A stretch of DNA of 64,000 nt from Chiridota heheva (GCA_020152595.1 JAIGNY010000589.1:1146001-1210000); one strand, 5' to 3'. Counted from the stretch's first letter, positions 46,818 to 59,615 are shown. The notes: generated from the sequence alone by a model not told the origin. A program made the numbers and translations.

Positions 46818-47105
46818 TGCACTTGTCAGTTGTTTGACTCACCCCTACTACCCCCGGCAATGTATATCAAACAGTGACTCACATGTGCATCATTGTACCA
46901 AATTGTCCATCACCACAGTCAGGCCTGACCAGAGTGACTCTGGGGTGAGTCGAGTCAATTTACTTCAGACCCATTCACTTTGTACAAAGGCGAGTGATTT
47001 GGGTTAAGTCATTTCAAAAGTAATGTCAGTCACCTAAGTGACCGAGGGGTGCATCAATGTACATGTTTTGGTCATCCACCTTGGTGCAATGACTCACCTT
47101 GTGTG
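46818..47105. mobile_element. GACTCACC-type MITE, copy 1 (right end decayed)
   Basis: Starts TGCACTTGTCAGTTGTTTGA then CTCACCCCTACTACCC and runs through GTGACTCACATGTGCATCAT to GCAATGACTCACCTTG. The right terminal inverted repeat is lost. Confidence 0.75.
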
Positions 47106-47596
47106 AGGGTGAATAAGGGTGTTTCAGCTGATTCATTAGTTACACAAATAGATGTGTGCGAGGAAATAAAGAGACATTTTCTCGATTTCCATCTGATTGT
47201 GATCGACGTTCGAAGTGGGTTTCTGCTGTACGACATGATGGCTTTCAACCTATGGTTCACACTAGGATTTGTAGCAAGCACTTTATATCAGGTATGTAGG
47301 CTTTGTCTGAGTATAACAAACAATCAGATGGCATTAACGTAAAAGTGACTCTTCATATTCCTGGTGAATATACAAAGGTTTAAGAAAATATGAAGTAAAA
47401 TCGGAAGTTAACAAAAAAATTGCAATCAGTAAAATTTGCTGAAGTGGTAAGGTAAGTTAGCATGCAGTATGTTTGTTTATACATGTGATGTGACTGAGCT
47501 GTGTGAAGACACGTGAAACACAATGACTGCTGCCCTGCAAAATGGCTTCCAGTGGAGTTAAGAGTCACGTGATAAAATCCCTCTATAGGGGTATTA

Positions 47597-47920
47597 TGCA
47601 CTTGTTACTTGTATGACTCACCCCTACTACCCCTGGCAATGTCAGTCAAAGGTGAGTCATTGATATATGGTATAGTGACTCACATGTGCATCATTGAACC
47701 AAATTATCAGTCACTGAGTGACTATGGGATGGGTCAATTTACTTCAGAACCATTGACTTTGTACAGAGGTGATTGATTTGGGGTAAGTCATTTCACAATA
47801 AATGTCAATTACCTTAGTGACTGAGGGGTTCATCAATGTACATGTTTTGTCCACCCACTTTGGTGCAATGACTCATTTTGTCCAGGGGTGTAGGGGGGAG
47901 TCACACAATTAACAAGTGCA
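47597..47920. mobile_element. GACTCACC-type MITE, copy 2 (both ends)
   Basis: Ends TGCACTTGTTACTTG and CAATTAACAAGTGCA are inverted, with TTA/TAA outside. The inner part holds several CAGTGACT/AGTCACTG inverted pairs. No coding. Confidence 0.85.
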
Positions 47921-48009
47921 TAAGAGTCAAACCTCACACCTACAGCAATTCGTTCATGCTCATAACTAAACATTTCTGAGAATCATGCAGACAAGAACCT
48001 ACAGTGTGA

Positions 48010-48095
48010 AGACGAGTGAACACACAATTACAATGACGGGGTAATCACCTGTGTATTCGGTTATGACAGCAACAATGCTATCACTATACCACAAC
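48010..48095. mobile_element. Fragment of the 2812-3091 SINE body
   Basis: GACGAGTGAACACACAATTA then CAATGACGGGGTAATCACCT and GTTATGACAGCAACAATGCT match 2830-2900. The tRNA-like head is missing. Confidence 0.75.
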
Positions 48096-48263
48096 CTTAA
48101 TACAAACTTCTTATACAAATATTTCCTCAATAATATGCACCATTGATTCCTATTATGTGGTCTTTGACATATCAGGACAGAGTTTGAAAAAGTTTTAATT
48201 TGGAATTTAAATTTCCCACGGTTCTGAATAAAGGTGTCAAAAGTCTACCCACGAAAATCTGTA

Positions 48264-48610
48264 TCAAGAATTGCTTCATTTCGTTAATCCATACACCAAT
48301 TTGTGTTGATCTTCATCTGAACAATTTTTCCATGTTTTAAAGGAATATTCCTTTGAATTATCATTATCATATATTCACTTGGTTAGATTTGTGACCCAAG
48401 GTCAACAGACCGCATAGTAAGTGCAAGCTGCTGGAGTAAAAAGAATTGATTCATTTCGTTAATCCATACACCAATTTGTCTTAATCTTCATCTGAACAAT
48501 TTTTCCATGTTTTAAAGGAATATTCCTTTGAATTATCATTATCATATATTCACTTGGTTAGATTTGTGACCCAAGGTCAACAGACCGCATAGTAAGTGCA
48601 AGCCGCTGGA
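48264..48610. repeat. ~177-bp tandem duplication
   Basis: The segment beginning TTCATTTCGTTAATCCATAC at about 48273 recurs at about 48450, nearly identical, ending AGTAAGTGCAAGC.GCTGGAG in both. Confidence 0.92.
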
Positions 48611-49019
48611 GTAAAAACAAAGCTGTGTTTGTTTACATATCATATGCCATACGTAGCATGGTAGGCCCGAATTTTAGCCACTTAAGGAACAAATTTGCCT
48701 TTCAGACAATGTATGATGATCGATTCGGGATATGCGGCATCGCTTTGTTGAGTTTTCGGTAGAAATACATCATTGTTTTTGGTCAATTCATCATTTAAGT
48801 GACTGACACAAATTTCAAGCATGGTGTGTTAAACATGCCTACCCAGCAGGTGTACAGTAAAACGTACAATGTCCGATCGTCCATAATAATCCATATAAAC
48901 TTTAATTAATTGTTATTCTTCACTGCACAATCAACTAACGAAGTAGTTAGTAAAAATGGAGTTTAACTAACAATTAATAATCGTAAACATTTTGTCCGAC
49001 TTTGCATACCACATGTAGA
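48611..49019. other. No gene seen
   Basis: Unique-looking sequence between the 177-bp duplication and the CpG patch. Confidence 0.5.
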
Positions 49020-49505
49020 CACAAACGGACTGTAGGGCCGTTGTAACACACCGAATGCGACGCGGCGAGCGATAATTTAGATCATGCAGGAAACAAATAT
49101 TATAAGATGCTTTTACTTTTTGCTTACACACAACAAAGTTTACAATTAAGGCTTTCTGGTGATACTGGAAAATTTGCTACAAATGCTTTTTTGTTCAAAG
49201 TGTGGAGAAATTCGCTTTAGTGGGGCGCGTTTTTCTGTCGCTAAGCGAATTTTGCTATAATGGGCGTAGAAACGCCCTTTCAATCAATTTTCAGTTATCA
49301 TCTGAATAGTCATGCGATGACCATCCATCTATGAAAACAAGAGTTCAAAATGTTTATTTTCCTTTGTTTTATTATATTTTCTTTTGAAATCGCTCGCCGC
49401 GCCGTGTTCTGTGAGTACCGGCCTTTACCGTTCGCCATAACGCGCAAAGCTTTGTTTACACTCCAGCAAATAACGTCATCTCCCGGAAGTGACGTCGCAC
49501 CAACC
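49020..49505. promoter_or_regulatory. Possible CpG-rich promoter with ETS/CRE composite site
   Basis: An unusually CpG-dense patch for this window (GACGCGGCGAGCGATAA near 49058, CGCTCGCCGCGCCGTG near 49391). CCGGAAGTGACGTC at 49483-49496 is a composite ETS plus CRE site typical of housekeeping promoters, with a second CRE half (AACGTCA) just before. Two small hairpins lie at 49211-49275. It could start SHP2-like exon 1 on the minus strand or another gene; no first exon with the right phase was found. Confidence 0.35.
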
Positions 49506-50235
49506 AAGTGAATATGATAGAGTGAGGACTTTTGTTAAAGAAACAATTTGGTGTAAAAATCATATTGATGTCTTTTGTGTCATTTAATAGTTATTGCATT
49601 TCAAAGATTGCACAAATGTGTTGAAAAGTGGCCTCACAGTGTACAGTGTGATGTCATAAAAGCAAATCCAGGACTATTTTTGTTTTTCTTTGAAAATTAC
49701 TTCCTCCTAAATTACTGGAATTATTGTTATATTATTTAGATGGGGTATAACATGCATTTTACGAAAATTGTACTTTGTCCTCCTGCCGGTGAACCTTACA
49801 CTCTAAATATAAGAGAGACATTGTTTACCTTTAAAAATACCATAAGATTTGTCTTGGACCTGATATCACATTTTATGACGTGACACTTGGTTTTTACACC
49901 AAATTGTTTCTCTAACAGTATTAGCTCTATCACATATATTATTATGAAAATTAACAGGAAATTCAATTCACAAATTTTTTGTTTACAGTACCTCGATAAC
50001 CATTTCACATAATTCCTTCCGATTCCTTTTGGTTTTGAAATGTCTTAAATTGCTGTGCATACAATATGATAGTCGACCAACTAAATGCAACAACTTCTTG
50101 CAATTTTTGAAATTACTGTATTTATAATTTTTCTTTACTATTTTGGGGGATTTTTGTGGTGTTTTTGTACCTGAATGCTTTGATAGAATCATGTACAAGC
50201 AGATGACATTTACCATCACATCACCCAAAGTGTAT
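49506..50235. other. No gene seen
   Basis: AT-rich. GTGTAAAAATCATATTGATG near 49550 and the inverted TTTTTACACCAAATTGTTTC near 49890 mark a loose inverted repeat around 49520-49910. Confidence 0.5.
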
Positions 50236-50424
50236 TAAACATTGTCATCGCTAAAGGATTAGTTCAGGGGTCAAGAAAGCATTTAAAAATCTTATTCCGT
50301 TAAGGAGATATTCAAGTTTGGTATCATTTGTGTAGAAACGACTGAAATCAGACAAGTCGTGATGTCACTGCCTCAGATCCCTCTAATTCTTTATGTATTC
50401 TATCATACATCAATAATTGTTAAG

Positions 50425-51040
50425 AATGTGAGGATAAGGATGCCAACCTTCTATATATAGTAGACTTATTACACCAGTCATTTCGTATAGATGAGACAGA
50501 GCTTTAATCTTGATATCTTCTTAACCGAATAAGATATTGAAGTAGTTTCTTCACCATTTTGTTTCTCTTGAAGTCCTCTTTCATACAAGATAACTTGCTT
50601 GAACACTGAACTAATCCAATAAAAACTATTGAGCACATTAAAATATGGGCACAACATGTTCATATTTATTATACAGTATATCTTACCTCAGAATCATAAA
50701 GAATGTTTTCAATCTTTTCGTTAGAGAGAATTACGTGTCAAAGAAATACAAAATAATTGTCATGAACCTGGATCTATTACATTTACATATCATACTATTA
50801 TTAGACTTACAACATGAATGCAATATCATGAAAATTCTCAAAGGATTGTAGTCAAGCAAGTTTATCTTATATGAAAGAGGAACTTACAGGAAAAAAATGG
50901 TGAAGAAATTACATCAATTTCTTATTCCGTTAAGAAAATATTCAAGTTGATAGTTAGATCGGTCTTATCTGTGTAGAAATGACTAGTGTAGTAAGTCTAC
51001 TATGGAAGCTTGGTACGTGCCCTTATCCTCACATTCTTCA
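50425..51040. mobile_element. Large foldback element (~200-bp arms)
   Basis: The left arm starts GAATGTGAGGATAAGGATGC and runs GTAGACTTATTACACCAGTC ... CACCATTTTGTTTCTCTTGA to about 50625. The right arm is its inverted copy from about 50850 to CCTTATCCTCACATTC. The middle is ~225 bp. A second, weaker inverted pair lies outside (50240-50400 and 51205-51430). Confidence 0.82.
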
Positions 51041-51440
51041 CAATTGTTAATGTATTTTAAAGAAAATTTATTTAACTTTTTTACAATCTAAATTATTTTT
51101 CGTTTGAATTTTCTTCAAGTGGTAAATTCCCTAACTAGATTCTGTTTTACTACTTTCCTGACAAACCCGGTGGTTTTTAAGGCACAAAATCACAGCAAAA
51201 AATATGATAAAATGCATAAAGAACTTGAGGAATCTGAGACTGTGACATCACAACTAGAGGAATCTGAGACTGTGACATCACAACTAATGTGATTTCAGTC
51301 ACAAATGAAGATAACTTTAAATTCAATTATCTCTTTGGAATACGACTTTTGAATGATTTCTTTACCATTTTGTTTCTTTTGAAGTCTCTTTGATGGACTT
51401 GAGGGACCCCTGAAATAATCCTTTAAATGGAAAATAAAAA
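51041..51440. repeat. Outer arm sequences and a short direct repeat
   Basis: 51218-51287 holds two copies of GAGGAATCTGAGACTGTGAC ATCACAACTA. 51330-51430 (TTTACCATTTTGTTTCTTTT ... CCTGAAATAATCCTTTA) is an inverted relative of 50240-50300 and of 54240-54400. Confidence 0.7.
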
Positions 51441-52110
51441 CATACTGTATTCAACGTATCAAGTGCCCCTGCTCTAATAAGTGCCCACCCAGCTTTTTTT
51501 CTGACTGATTACATAAATTTATTTGATTAATTTGAAGATTAAAAAAGTTTTGTTACATTCTTTATTTTGCATCTGATGCTCACAATGTTTTTGTGGTGGT
51601 GGTTATTGTGTGGCTAGTATACACCCAGTCATATATGAGCCCCTGAGAGGCAAAGTGAGATGTCCCACAAAATCACAATTTTGACAAAATGAGGTTTAAA
51701 GTTGGAATATTATAAACAATCTGCACAGTTCCTATAGAACAATTAAGGTTCTTAATATAATTTTTCTGAGGGCCATCATTTCAAAACAGCTTTAATCGTG
51801 GGCCATTCGCATGGCAAACCCAGCGTCATGTGACCAACAAAACCCGTCAAAACATTCCTGAATACAAACAAGTTGAGAACGTGAGCGTTTAGGATGTACG
51901 CCAATTGTCAGCAGTTCTCTTATCCACCTTCCTTTGACAAGCCGCAAGCCATAGCAGAACTAAAGATAAGATTTTTATTTGATAAGCCGCAATGTTTTAG
52001 TGAGCTGATCTGCCTAGGTAAAATCAAAATAAATGAGTATTTTGCGATTTTTACCGATCTCATTCGGATTGATCTTACATGCAATGCACTGTATTGCATT
52101 ATAAAATAAC
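51441..52110. other. No gene seen
   Basis: Contains TACTGTATTCAACG with CTCTAATAAGTGCCCA (51446-51486), resembling one end of the foldback MITE at 37978. A 71-codon plus-strand frame near 51894 is not recognised. Confidence 0.45.
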
Positions 52111-52190
52111 TAATGTTCACAGGCCAGATTGGATTGCCTGGGGGGCAGATCTGGCCCGCGGGCAACCTATTAAGAATCACCACTATAGAA
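52111..52190. mobile_element. Possible hAT element terminus
   Basis: GGGGCAGATCTGGCCCGCGG then GCAACCTATTAAGAATCACC resembles the subterminal GGCCCGCGGGC motif common in animal hAT elements. No partner end located. Confidence 0.3.
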
Positions 52191-54239
52191 GAAGGATCCT
52201 GTTTGATACTTGTCTGTAAATGAATTATATTTTGGAAAATCTCACATGAAATATTTTACCCAAAATCACGAGAAAAAAAGAAAGGAAAAGTGCTAAAATG
52301 GGATAGCCCACTAGGGACAGCCCAATATACCTGCATACTGTGGCAAATTATTTGCATAATAAGTTTGGGTGTAAAATAGTCTACCCCTACTTATCCCTTA
52401 TTAGGCTTTTGACAAACAGATTAATGAAATCACAAGATAATTACAAAATTGTAGAAGTCCTTCTGATGTGTAGAAACACAACATCACCTTTGAAAATCTG
52501 ATTCAAGATTGTGTCAGCTGAAATCCATCTGGGTGGGGCCCGGGGGAATCTTAGCTTGCGGGATATCCCACTTTATCTCTCAAAGCATATCTAAAGATGT
52601 TAAAGGCAATTTCAAGAACTGTCAATAGAGGGCAGTAGAGTACATTCCTGGTAATGCCTGTGGGATCAGGACATGCATTGACCCTGAAGCTATAGTGTAG
52701 TGTATTTATCTCATTTTTGACCTACATGTGGGATATAGCTCACTTAGTCACTTTGTCTCCCAACAGCTCATACTGTATGTACAGCAGTCACAGTTTTGAA
52801 TATCGCACTATAGCCTACTTGGCCCCTGAGCATGGGCGCTTATTAGGAAGTAACTTTGGGCCTAAAAAGTGATACCCTTTTTCTTAGTAAGCGCCCCAGC
52901 GCTTATTACGTCAAATGTGGTAGTTGTTCCTTCACCAGTATGTTCCTGCTGTTGTCCTATCATATTGCATTACATTACATTACACTTCAACAAGCATTTA
53001 TTATGTGACTTTCCCTCAGGTTTAAAGAGCGTTACATTTACAAAGAGTAAGAAACATGATGTAAACATATATATCATATGACAGGAATATTCCTTTAATC
53101 TATGACCCTCATTGGTGATAAGTGACGAGGGTTGATTGATGGGTGATTCCATGAAACAAGGAATTTCCTTTATAGAATTAGCTCATCCTTGAAGCAGGAT
53201 ATATATCCAGGAAAGGATCAATGGAGTCACTTTGGCAATGTACGTCCAAATGCATTCATGCCACTATAGGAAAGAGTTAAGGGGAACAAAGGGAAACCAC
53301 TTTTCTTCTTCAAAATATTTTGTTTGGGATTTCTTTGTATCTCATCATGTTCCCCCTCCCCCTTTCCCCCTTTCTATTATCTAGCTTAAATTGAAACCTT
53401 GTTGGAATGTACCAGCTATAAACCGTGCAGTGCCCACGTAGGGATATCTCTCTACCATTGATTAAAATCATATTATCAATTCAAAAAAAAGTATTTGCAG
53501 TGTCATGACCTGTGAATTCCATCCCATAATGCACTACTTTCATAATATGGTTTGTTCCATTTTAACAACCGGTTAAATTTTTTTCTAAGCAAAAAAATAT
53601 AAATACTGTAGGGGAAACTTATCTTATTTTTCATTCTGTTTAGATGTTTCTATGCATTTTAAACAATCTATCACAGAAATTTTATAAAAAGATTCAAGTT
53701 TTGGCATCGTGTTAGTACTCATTTAATGTACGGTTCAAAGTACTTTCCACTCGCGAATGACCCTCCTCAAGTCAGGTCATTCCACTCAAGCCAAAGTCCT
53801 TTGCCCAGTGCATTATGGGTATAGAAACACTGTGCCTCAACACTAATTTTTCATTAATCATCATAATCATTCACTTGATTCATAGAAATAGTACAAAGGC
53901 TTTGAAAATCATCCAGCTGTGCTGTCTAAAGCAATCATACATCACATACAAATAGATTTGAAAAGGAAGGAAACAGCACAAATTAAATTCCATTGTATTC
54001 ATTGGTGGCATCAGGGAGCCTCCGTGTGCAATGATGCTTAGTTATCAAATTTACATTAATGCCATAATTTGATTTAATAATTGTAACTTGCAAAGCACGT
54101 ATAAGCACACAGAACCTACAGTGTATCTGTGCTTAACATCCTTTGAAAGAGTTTGCCCAAAATCACCACCCACCATCCACATCAGCACTTCCCCAGCTGC
54201 CAGCCATCCCCTTCTTACCAGTTCATCCCGCTGGAACTT
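52191..54239. other. No gene seen
   Basis: Unique-looking AT-rich sequence. GGGCGCTTATTAGGAAGTAA (52832) and GCGCCCCAGCGCTTATTACG (52892) form a weak inverted pair. A CATTACATTACATTACA run is at 52968-52984. Confidence 0.5.
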
Positions 54240-54400
54240 AAAAGGATTAGTTCAGTGGTCAAGCATGTCCATCTTACATTAGGAGGACTTTGAAAGAAAC
54301 AAAATGGTGAAGAATGCATTCAAAGATTACTTCAGTGGTCAAGCAAGTCCAACGTTTATGAAAGAGGACTTCAAAAGAAACAAAATAGTGATGGGTGAAG
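54240..54400. repeat. Two tandem copies of the foldback outer-arm sequence
   Basis: AAAGGATTAGTTCAGTGGTC ... GGACTTTGAAAGAAACAAAA and TACTTCAGTGGTCAAGCAAG ... GGACTTCAAAAGAAACAAAA are related to each other and to 50250-50280 and 51370-51430. Confidence 0.75.
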
Positions 54401-55020
54401 GTGTAGTTTGAGAGTTGGTCTTTGATTGGTTGTGGAGGTTGATGAGGTTGATATTAGGGTGGGTTTGGGTTTTGTGATGAGTGGAGAGGCCCAGGTGGAT
54501 AGAAAGGACAGGGGTGGCCCAGGAAGGAAAAGTGGGCCAGGAAAAGGTGCCAAGAGTGGAAGGGTTGATGCCAAGATGGTAGAGGTCTGGTTTGATGCGT
54601 AAGCTGAAGGGAGGGGGTAAGGTTTTAGTCCTATCAAAGAATGTGGAGAAATTGGAGTACCTAATGAGGATGTAAACAGGGTTCTGCGTGTTGGTGAGGG
54701 CTTTAAAAGGGTAGGAGGAGGCTAAGCTTTCTACACCTTAGCAGAAAGGGGGGTTCGGTGGCTTCAACCTAAAAGCTGGTGATGGGGGAGGTCCTGTAGG
54801 ACCCAGACAAAGCCTGAGGGCTTTATTTTGAATGGTGTTGATGTGGTTGAAGTAAGAGTTGTGAGCGGCACAGTAGACAATATTGCTGTAGTCAAGCTTG
54901 GCACAAATGTTGAGCCTGAAGATTTTGAGGAGAGCATGGGGGTTCGCACCCCAAGTGGTATTGGAGAGGAGGCGGAAAATGTTGAGGGAGCAGTTGCTGA
55001 AGCACAGTTTACCCCCAAAG
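54395..55020 (-). mobile_element. RNase H-type LINE, copy 5 (RT thumb and linker)
   Basis: Minus strand: [35 protein letters not shown], then IQNKALRLCLGP. Homologous to 8255-8870 of copy 1. Better preserved around NKALRLCLG, but truncated at both ends. Confidence 0.85.
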
Positions 55021-55317
55021 TACCCTGCTTGACTACACCACGTAATGTACTTCAAATTCAAAGGTAAGATTATTTACGCTGTGCTGGGAGCATCTTTAAC
55101 ATGCGGAGATAGTAAGAACGTGTACAATTGGTCAAACCAGGAAGTATACAATTTTTCACTGCAAAGACTCTGAGAAACATCAATCTTCAGCTTAATTGTG
55201 TGCATAAATCTTCAGCTTCCTTGTGTGCATCATGTGTTTAAGAAAACTGTATAGCAGTGTGCTAGAATATGTAGTGATTCAGAATAGGGTCAGCTTGGGA
55301 AGACATGTACTGTACAG

Positions 55318-57790
55318 TGTGTTTGAATAGATTATGATTTAGATAGGATCGCACAGTGTGTTTGTATAGATGATGATTAAGATAGGATCACACAGTGTGT
55401 TTGTATAGATGATGATTAAGATAGGATCACACAGTGTGTTTGAATAGATTAAGATTTAGATAGGATCGCACAGTGTGTTTGAATAGTTTAAGATTTAGAT
55501 AGGATCGCACAGTGTGTTTGAATAGTTTATGATTTAGATAGGATCGCACAGTGTGTTTGAATACATTATGATTTAGATAGGATCGCACAGTGTGTTTGAA
55601 TAGATTATGATTTAGATAGGATCGCACAGTGTGTTTAAATAGATTATGATTTAGATAGGATCGCACAGTGTGTTTGAATAGATTATGATTTAGATAGGAT
55701 CGCACAGTGTGTTTGAATAGATTATGATTTGGATAAGATCGCACAGTGTGTTTAAATAGATTATGATTTAGATAGGATCGCACAGTGTGTTTGAATAGAT
55801 TATGATTTAGATAGGATCACACAGTGTGTTTGAATAGATTATGATTTAGATAGGATAGCACAGTGTGTTTGAATAGTTTATGATTTAGATAGGATCGCAC
55901 AGTGTGTTTGAATAGATTATGATTTATATAGGATCGCACAGTGTGTTTGAATAGATTATGATTTAGATAGGATCGCACAGTGTGTTTGAATAGATTATGA
56001 TTTAGATAGGATCGCACAGTGTGTTTGAATAGATTATGATTTAGATAGGATCGCACAGTGTGTTTGAATAGATTATGATTTAGATAGGATCGCACAGTGT
56101 GTTTGAATAGATTATGATTTAGATAGGATCGCACAGTGTGTTTGAATAGATTATGATTTAGATAGGATCGCACAGTGTGTTTAAATAGATTATGATTTAG
56201 ATAGATCGCACAGTGTGTTTGAATAGATTATGATTTAGATAGGATCGCACAGTGTGTTTGAATAGATTATGATTTAGATAGGATCGCACAGTGTGTTTGA
56301 ATAGATTATGATTTAGATGGGATCGCACAGTGTGTTTGAATAGATTATGATTTAGATAGGATCGCACAGTGTGTTTGAATAGATTATGATTTAGATAGGA
56401 TCGCACAGTGTGTTTGAATAGATTATGATTTAGATAGGATCGCACAGTGTGTTTGAATAGATTGTGATTTAGATAGGATCGCACAGTGTGTTTGAATAGA
56501 TTATGATTTAGATAAGATCGCACAATGTGTTTGAATAGATTAAGATTTAGATAGGATCGCACAGTGTGTTTGAATAGTTTATGATTTAGATAGGATCGCA
56601 CAGTGTGTTTGAATAGATTATGATTTAGATAGGATCGCACAGTGTGTTTGAATAGATTATGATTTAGATAGGATCGCACAGTGGGTTTGAATAGATTATG
56701 ATTTAGATAGGATCGCAAAGTGTGTTTGAATAGATTGTGATTTAGATAGGATCGCACAGTGTGTTTGAATAGATTATGATTTAGATAGGATCGCACAGTG
56801 TGTTTGAATAGATTAAGATTTAGATAGGATCGCACAGTGTGTTTGAATAGATTATGATTTAGATAGGATCGCACAGTGTGTTTGAATAGATTATGATTTA
56901 GATAGGATCGCACAGTGTGTTTGAATAGATTATGAGTTAGATAAGGTCGCACAGTATATTGGAATAGAATATGATTTAAATAGTCCGGGGGGTCGCGAGG
57001 TGTACTTGAATGGATTATGATGTAGATATATATAGGGTCACACAGTCTATTTGAATAGATTATGATTACGTTAGGGTCGCACAGTGTAATTGAATAGATT
57101 TTGATTACGTTAGGGTCGCACACTGTGTTTAAATAGATTATGATTAAGGTAGGGTCGCACACTGTGTTTAAATAGATTATGATTAAGTTAGGGTCCCACA
57201 GTGTGTTTGAATAAATTTTCATTTTGATAGGGGAGCACACATTGTCAGGCTGGGGAAGACAGTGTAGGGTCTTACAGTGTGTTTGAATAGATTGTGATTT
57301 AGATTGGGTCGCATAGTGTTTGGGGAGACAGTGTAGGCATAGTGTTTGAATAGATTGGGAGACAGTGTTTGGGAGACAGTGTAGGGTCGCACAGTGTGTT
57401 TGAATAGATTGTGATTTAGATTGGGTCACATAGTGTTTGGGGAGACAGTGTAGGGTCGCACAGTGTGTTTGAATAGATTGTGATTTAGATAGGGAGGGTC
57501 ACACAGTGTTTGGGGAAACTGTGTGGGGCGGCACATGTGTTTGAATTTATTGTGGTTTCAATAGGGTTGCATAGTGTTTGGGAGAACTGTGTAGGATAAC
57601 ACAGTGTATTTGAATAGATTGTGATTTACAGTACATAGGGTCACATGGTGTTTGGGAAGACTGTGTAGGGTAACACAGTGTGTTTGAATAGATTGTGATT
57701 TAGATTGGGAGGGTCGCACAGTATTTGAGAAAATTGTAGGGCCGCACACTTTGTTTGAATAGATTGTGATTTAGACAGTATTTGAGAAAA
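55318..57790. repeat. 39-bp satellite, 42 or more regular units then a degraded tail
   Basis: Unit GGATCGCACAGTGTGTTTGA then ATAGATTATGATTTAGATA. 39 is a multiple of 3, so the minus strand reads as 13-residue repeats (RSYLNHNLFKHTV), up to 410 codons through the degraded part. Regular to about 56960; beyond that units are mixed with GTTTGGGGAGACAGTGTAG words. Confidence 0.96.
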
Positions 57791-58139
57791 CTGTAAGGCC
57801 GCGCACTTTATGAAGCAATATCTTTCCTTAAGAGAAATGGTCCGTCAATAATTCACAGTTAATGCACATTATTACCTCTTCTCCCACTAAGACACCTAAC
57901 ACGGATAAGTGATTTCAATCACAAAAGTGCCTTCATTATTTAACTCTGGCTTTGTGTAATCTTATACACACAAATAGCCTTGAGCTACTTGGCTGTGTTG
58001 TGCATGGGAATGGCAGATAATCATTGTTTGGAGTGGAAACGCAATACACTGAACAGGAAGTCAGGTTGGTCATTGTCTACCTGAGTTTTCAACAAAAAAA
58101 TCGGGTGTCGGGTGTGGGTAGGCTTAAAGAGAAAATTTC
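57791..58139. other. Spacer between related satellites
   Basis: About 350 bp of unrelated sequence, no gene. Confidence 0.6.
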
Positions 58140-59615
58140 ACAAGTCTGTTTAAATAGATTGTGATTTAGACACAGTATTTGAGAAAACTGTAGGGCCACA
58201 TACTGTTTGAATAAAATGTGATTTAGATAGGGAGGGTCGCACAGTGTTTGGGGAAACTGTAGGGCCACACACTGTTTGAATAGATTGTGATTTAGACACA
58301 GTATTTGAGAAAAACTGTAGGGCCGCATACTGTTTGAATAGATAGTGATTTAGACACAGTATTTGAGAAAACTGTAGGGCCACACACTGTTTGAATAGAT
58401 TGTGATTTAGATAGGGAGGGTTGCACAATGTTTGGGGAAACTGTAGGGCCAAACACTGTTTGAATAGATTGTGATTTAGACACAGTATTTGAGAAAACTG
58501 TAGGGCCACATACTGTTTGAATAGATTGTGATTTAGATAGGGAGGGTTGCACAATGTTTGGGGAAACTGTAGGGCCAAACACTGTTTGAATAGATTGTGA
58601 CTTAGACACAGTATTTAAGAAAACTGTATGGCCACACACTGTTTGAATAGATTGTGATTTAGACACAGTATTTGAGAAAACTGTATAGCCGCACACTGTT
58701 CGAATAGATTGTGATTTAGACACAGTATTTGAGAAAACTGTATGGCCGCACACTGTTCGAATAGATTGTGATTTAGACACAGTATTTGAGAAAACTGTAG
58801 GGCCGCACACTCTGTTTGAATAGATTGTGATTTAGATAGGGAGGATTGCACAATGTTTGGGGAAACTGTAGGGCCACACACTGTTTGAATAGATTGTGAT
58901 TTAGACACAGTATTTGAGAAAACTGTAGGGCCACACACTGTTTGAATAGATTGTGATTTAGACACAGTATTTGAGAAAACTGTATGGCCGCACACTCTGT
59001 TTGAATAGATTGTGATTTAGATAGGGAGGGTTGCACAATGTTTGGGGAAACTGTAGGGCCAAACACTGTTTGAATAGATTGTGATTTAGACACAGTATTT
59101 GAGAAAAACTGTAGGGCCACATACTGTTTGAATAGATTGTGATTTAGATAGGGAGGGTTACTGTGTTTGGGGAAACTGTAGGGCCAAACACTGTTTGAAT
59201 AGATTGTGACTTAGACACAGTATTTAAGAAAACTGTATGGCCCACACTGTTTGAAATAGATTGTGATTTAGACACAGTATTTGAAAAACTGTAGGCCAGC
59301 ACACTCTGTTTGAATAGATTGTGATTTAGATAGGAGGATTTACAATGTTTGGGGAAACTGTAGGGCCACACACTGTTTGAATAGATTGTGATTTAGACAC
59401 AGTATTTGAGAAAAACTGTAGGGCCGCATACTGTTTGAATAGATAGTGATTTAGACACAGTATTTGAGAAACCTGTATGGCCGCACACTCTGTTTGAATA
59501 GATTGTGATTTAGATAGGGAGGGTTGCACAATGTTTGGGGAAACTGTAGGGCCGCACACTGTTAGAATAGATTGTGATTTAGATAGGGAGGGTTGCACAA
59601 TGTTTGGGTAAACTG
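58140..59615. repeat. Composite 57/68-bp satellite related to the 39-bp array
   Basis: Two unit types share CACTGTTTGAATAGATTGTG. Type A continues ATTTAGACACAGTATTTGAG. Type B continues ATTTAGATAGGGAGGGTTGC then ACAATGTTTGGGGAAACTG. They alternate irregularly in blocks. Confidence 0.94.

Noticed and set aside
47049-47342. Plus-strand 97-codon frame with a hydrophobic end (AFNLWFTLGFVASTLYQ) followed by GTATGT
   Set aside because: No family recognised, it begins inside a MITE copy, and it has no convincing acceptor. A single exon of an unknown gene cannot be excluded.
49430-49450. ATG GCG AAC G/GTAAAG on the minus strand at the CpG patch as exon 1
   Set aside because: It would end in phase 1, whereas exon 2 needs phase 2.
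50683-50700. Minus-strand ATG ATT CTG AG/GTAAG as possible SHP2-like exon 1
   Set aside because: Phase fits exon 2, but it would give MILR before WFHP and not the expected MxxRR, it lies in AT-rich DNA inside a foldback element, and such short matches occur by chance.
55427-57429. Frames with RSYLNHNLFKHTV repeats
   Set aside because: 39-bp satellite read in phase; no start context, splice structure or flanking unique coding sequence.
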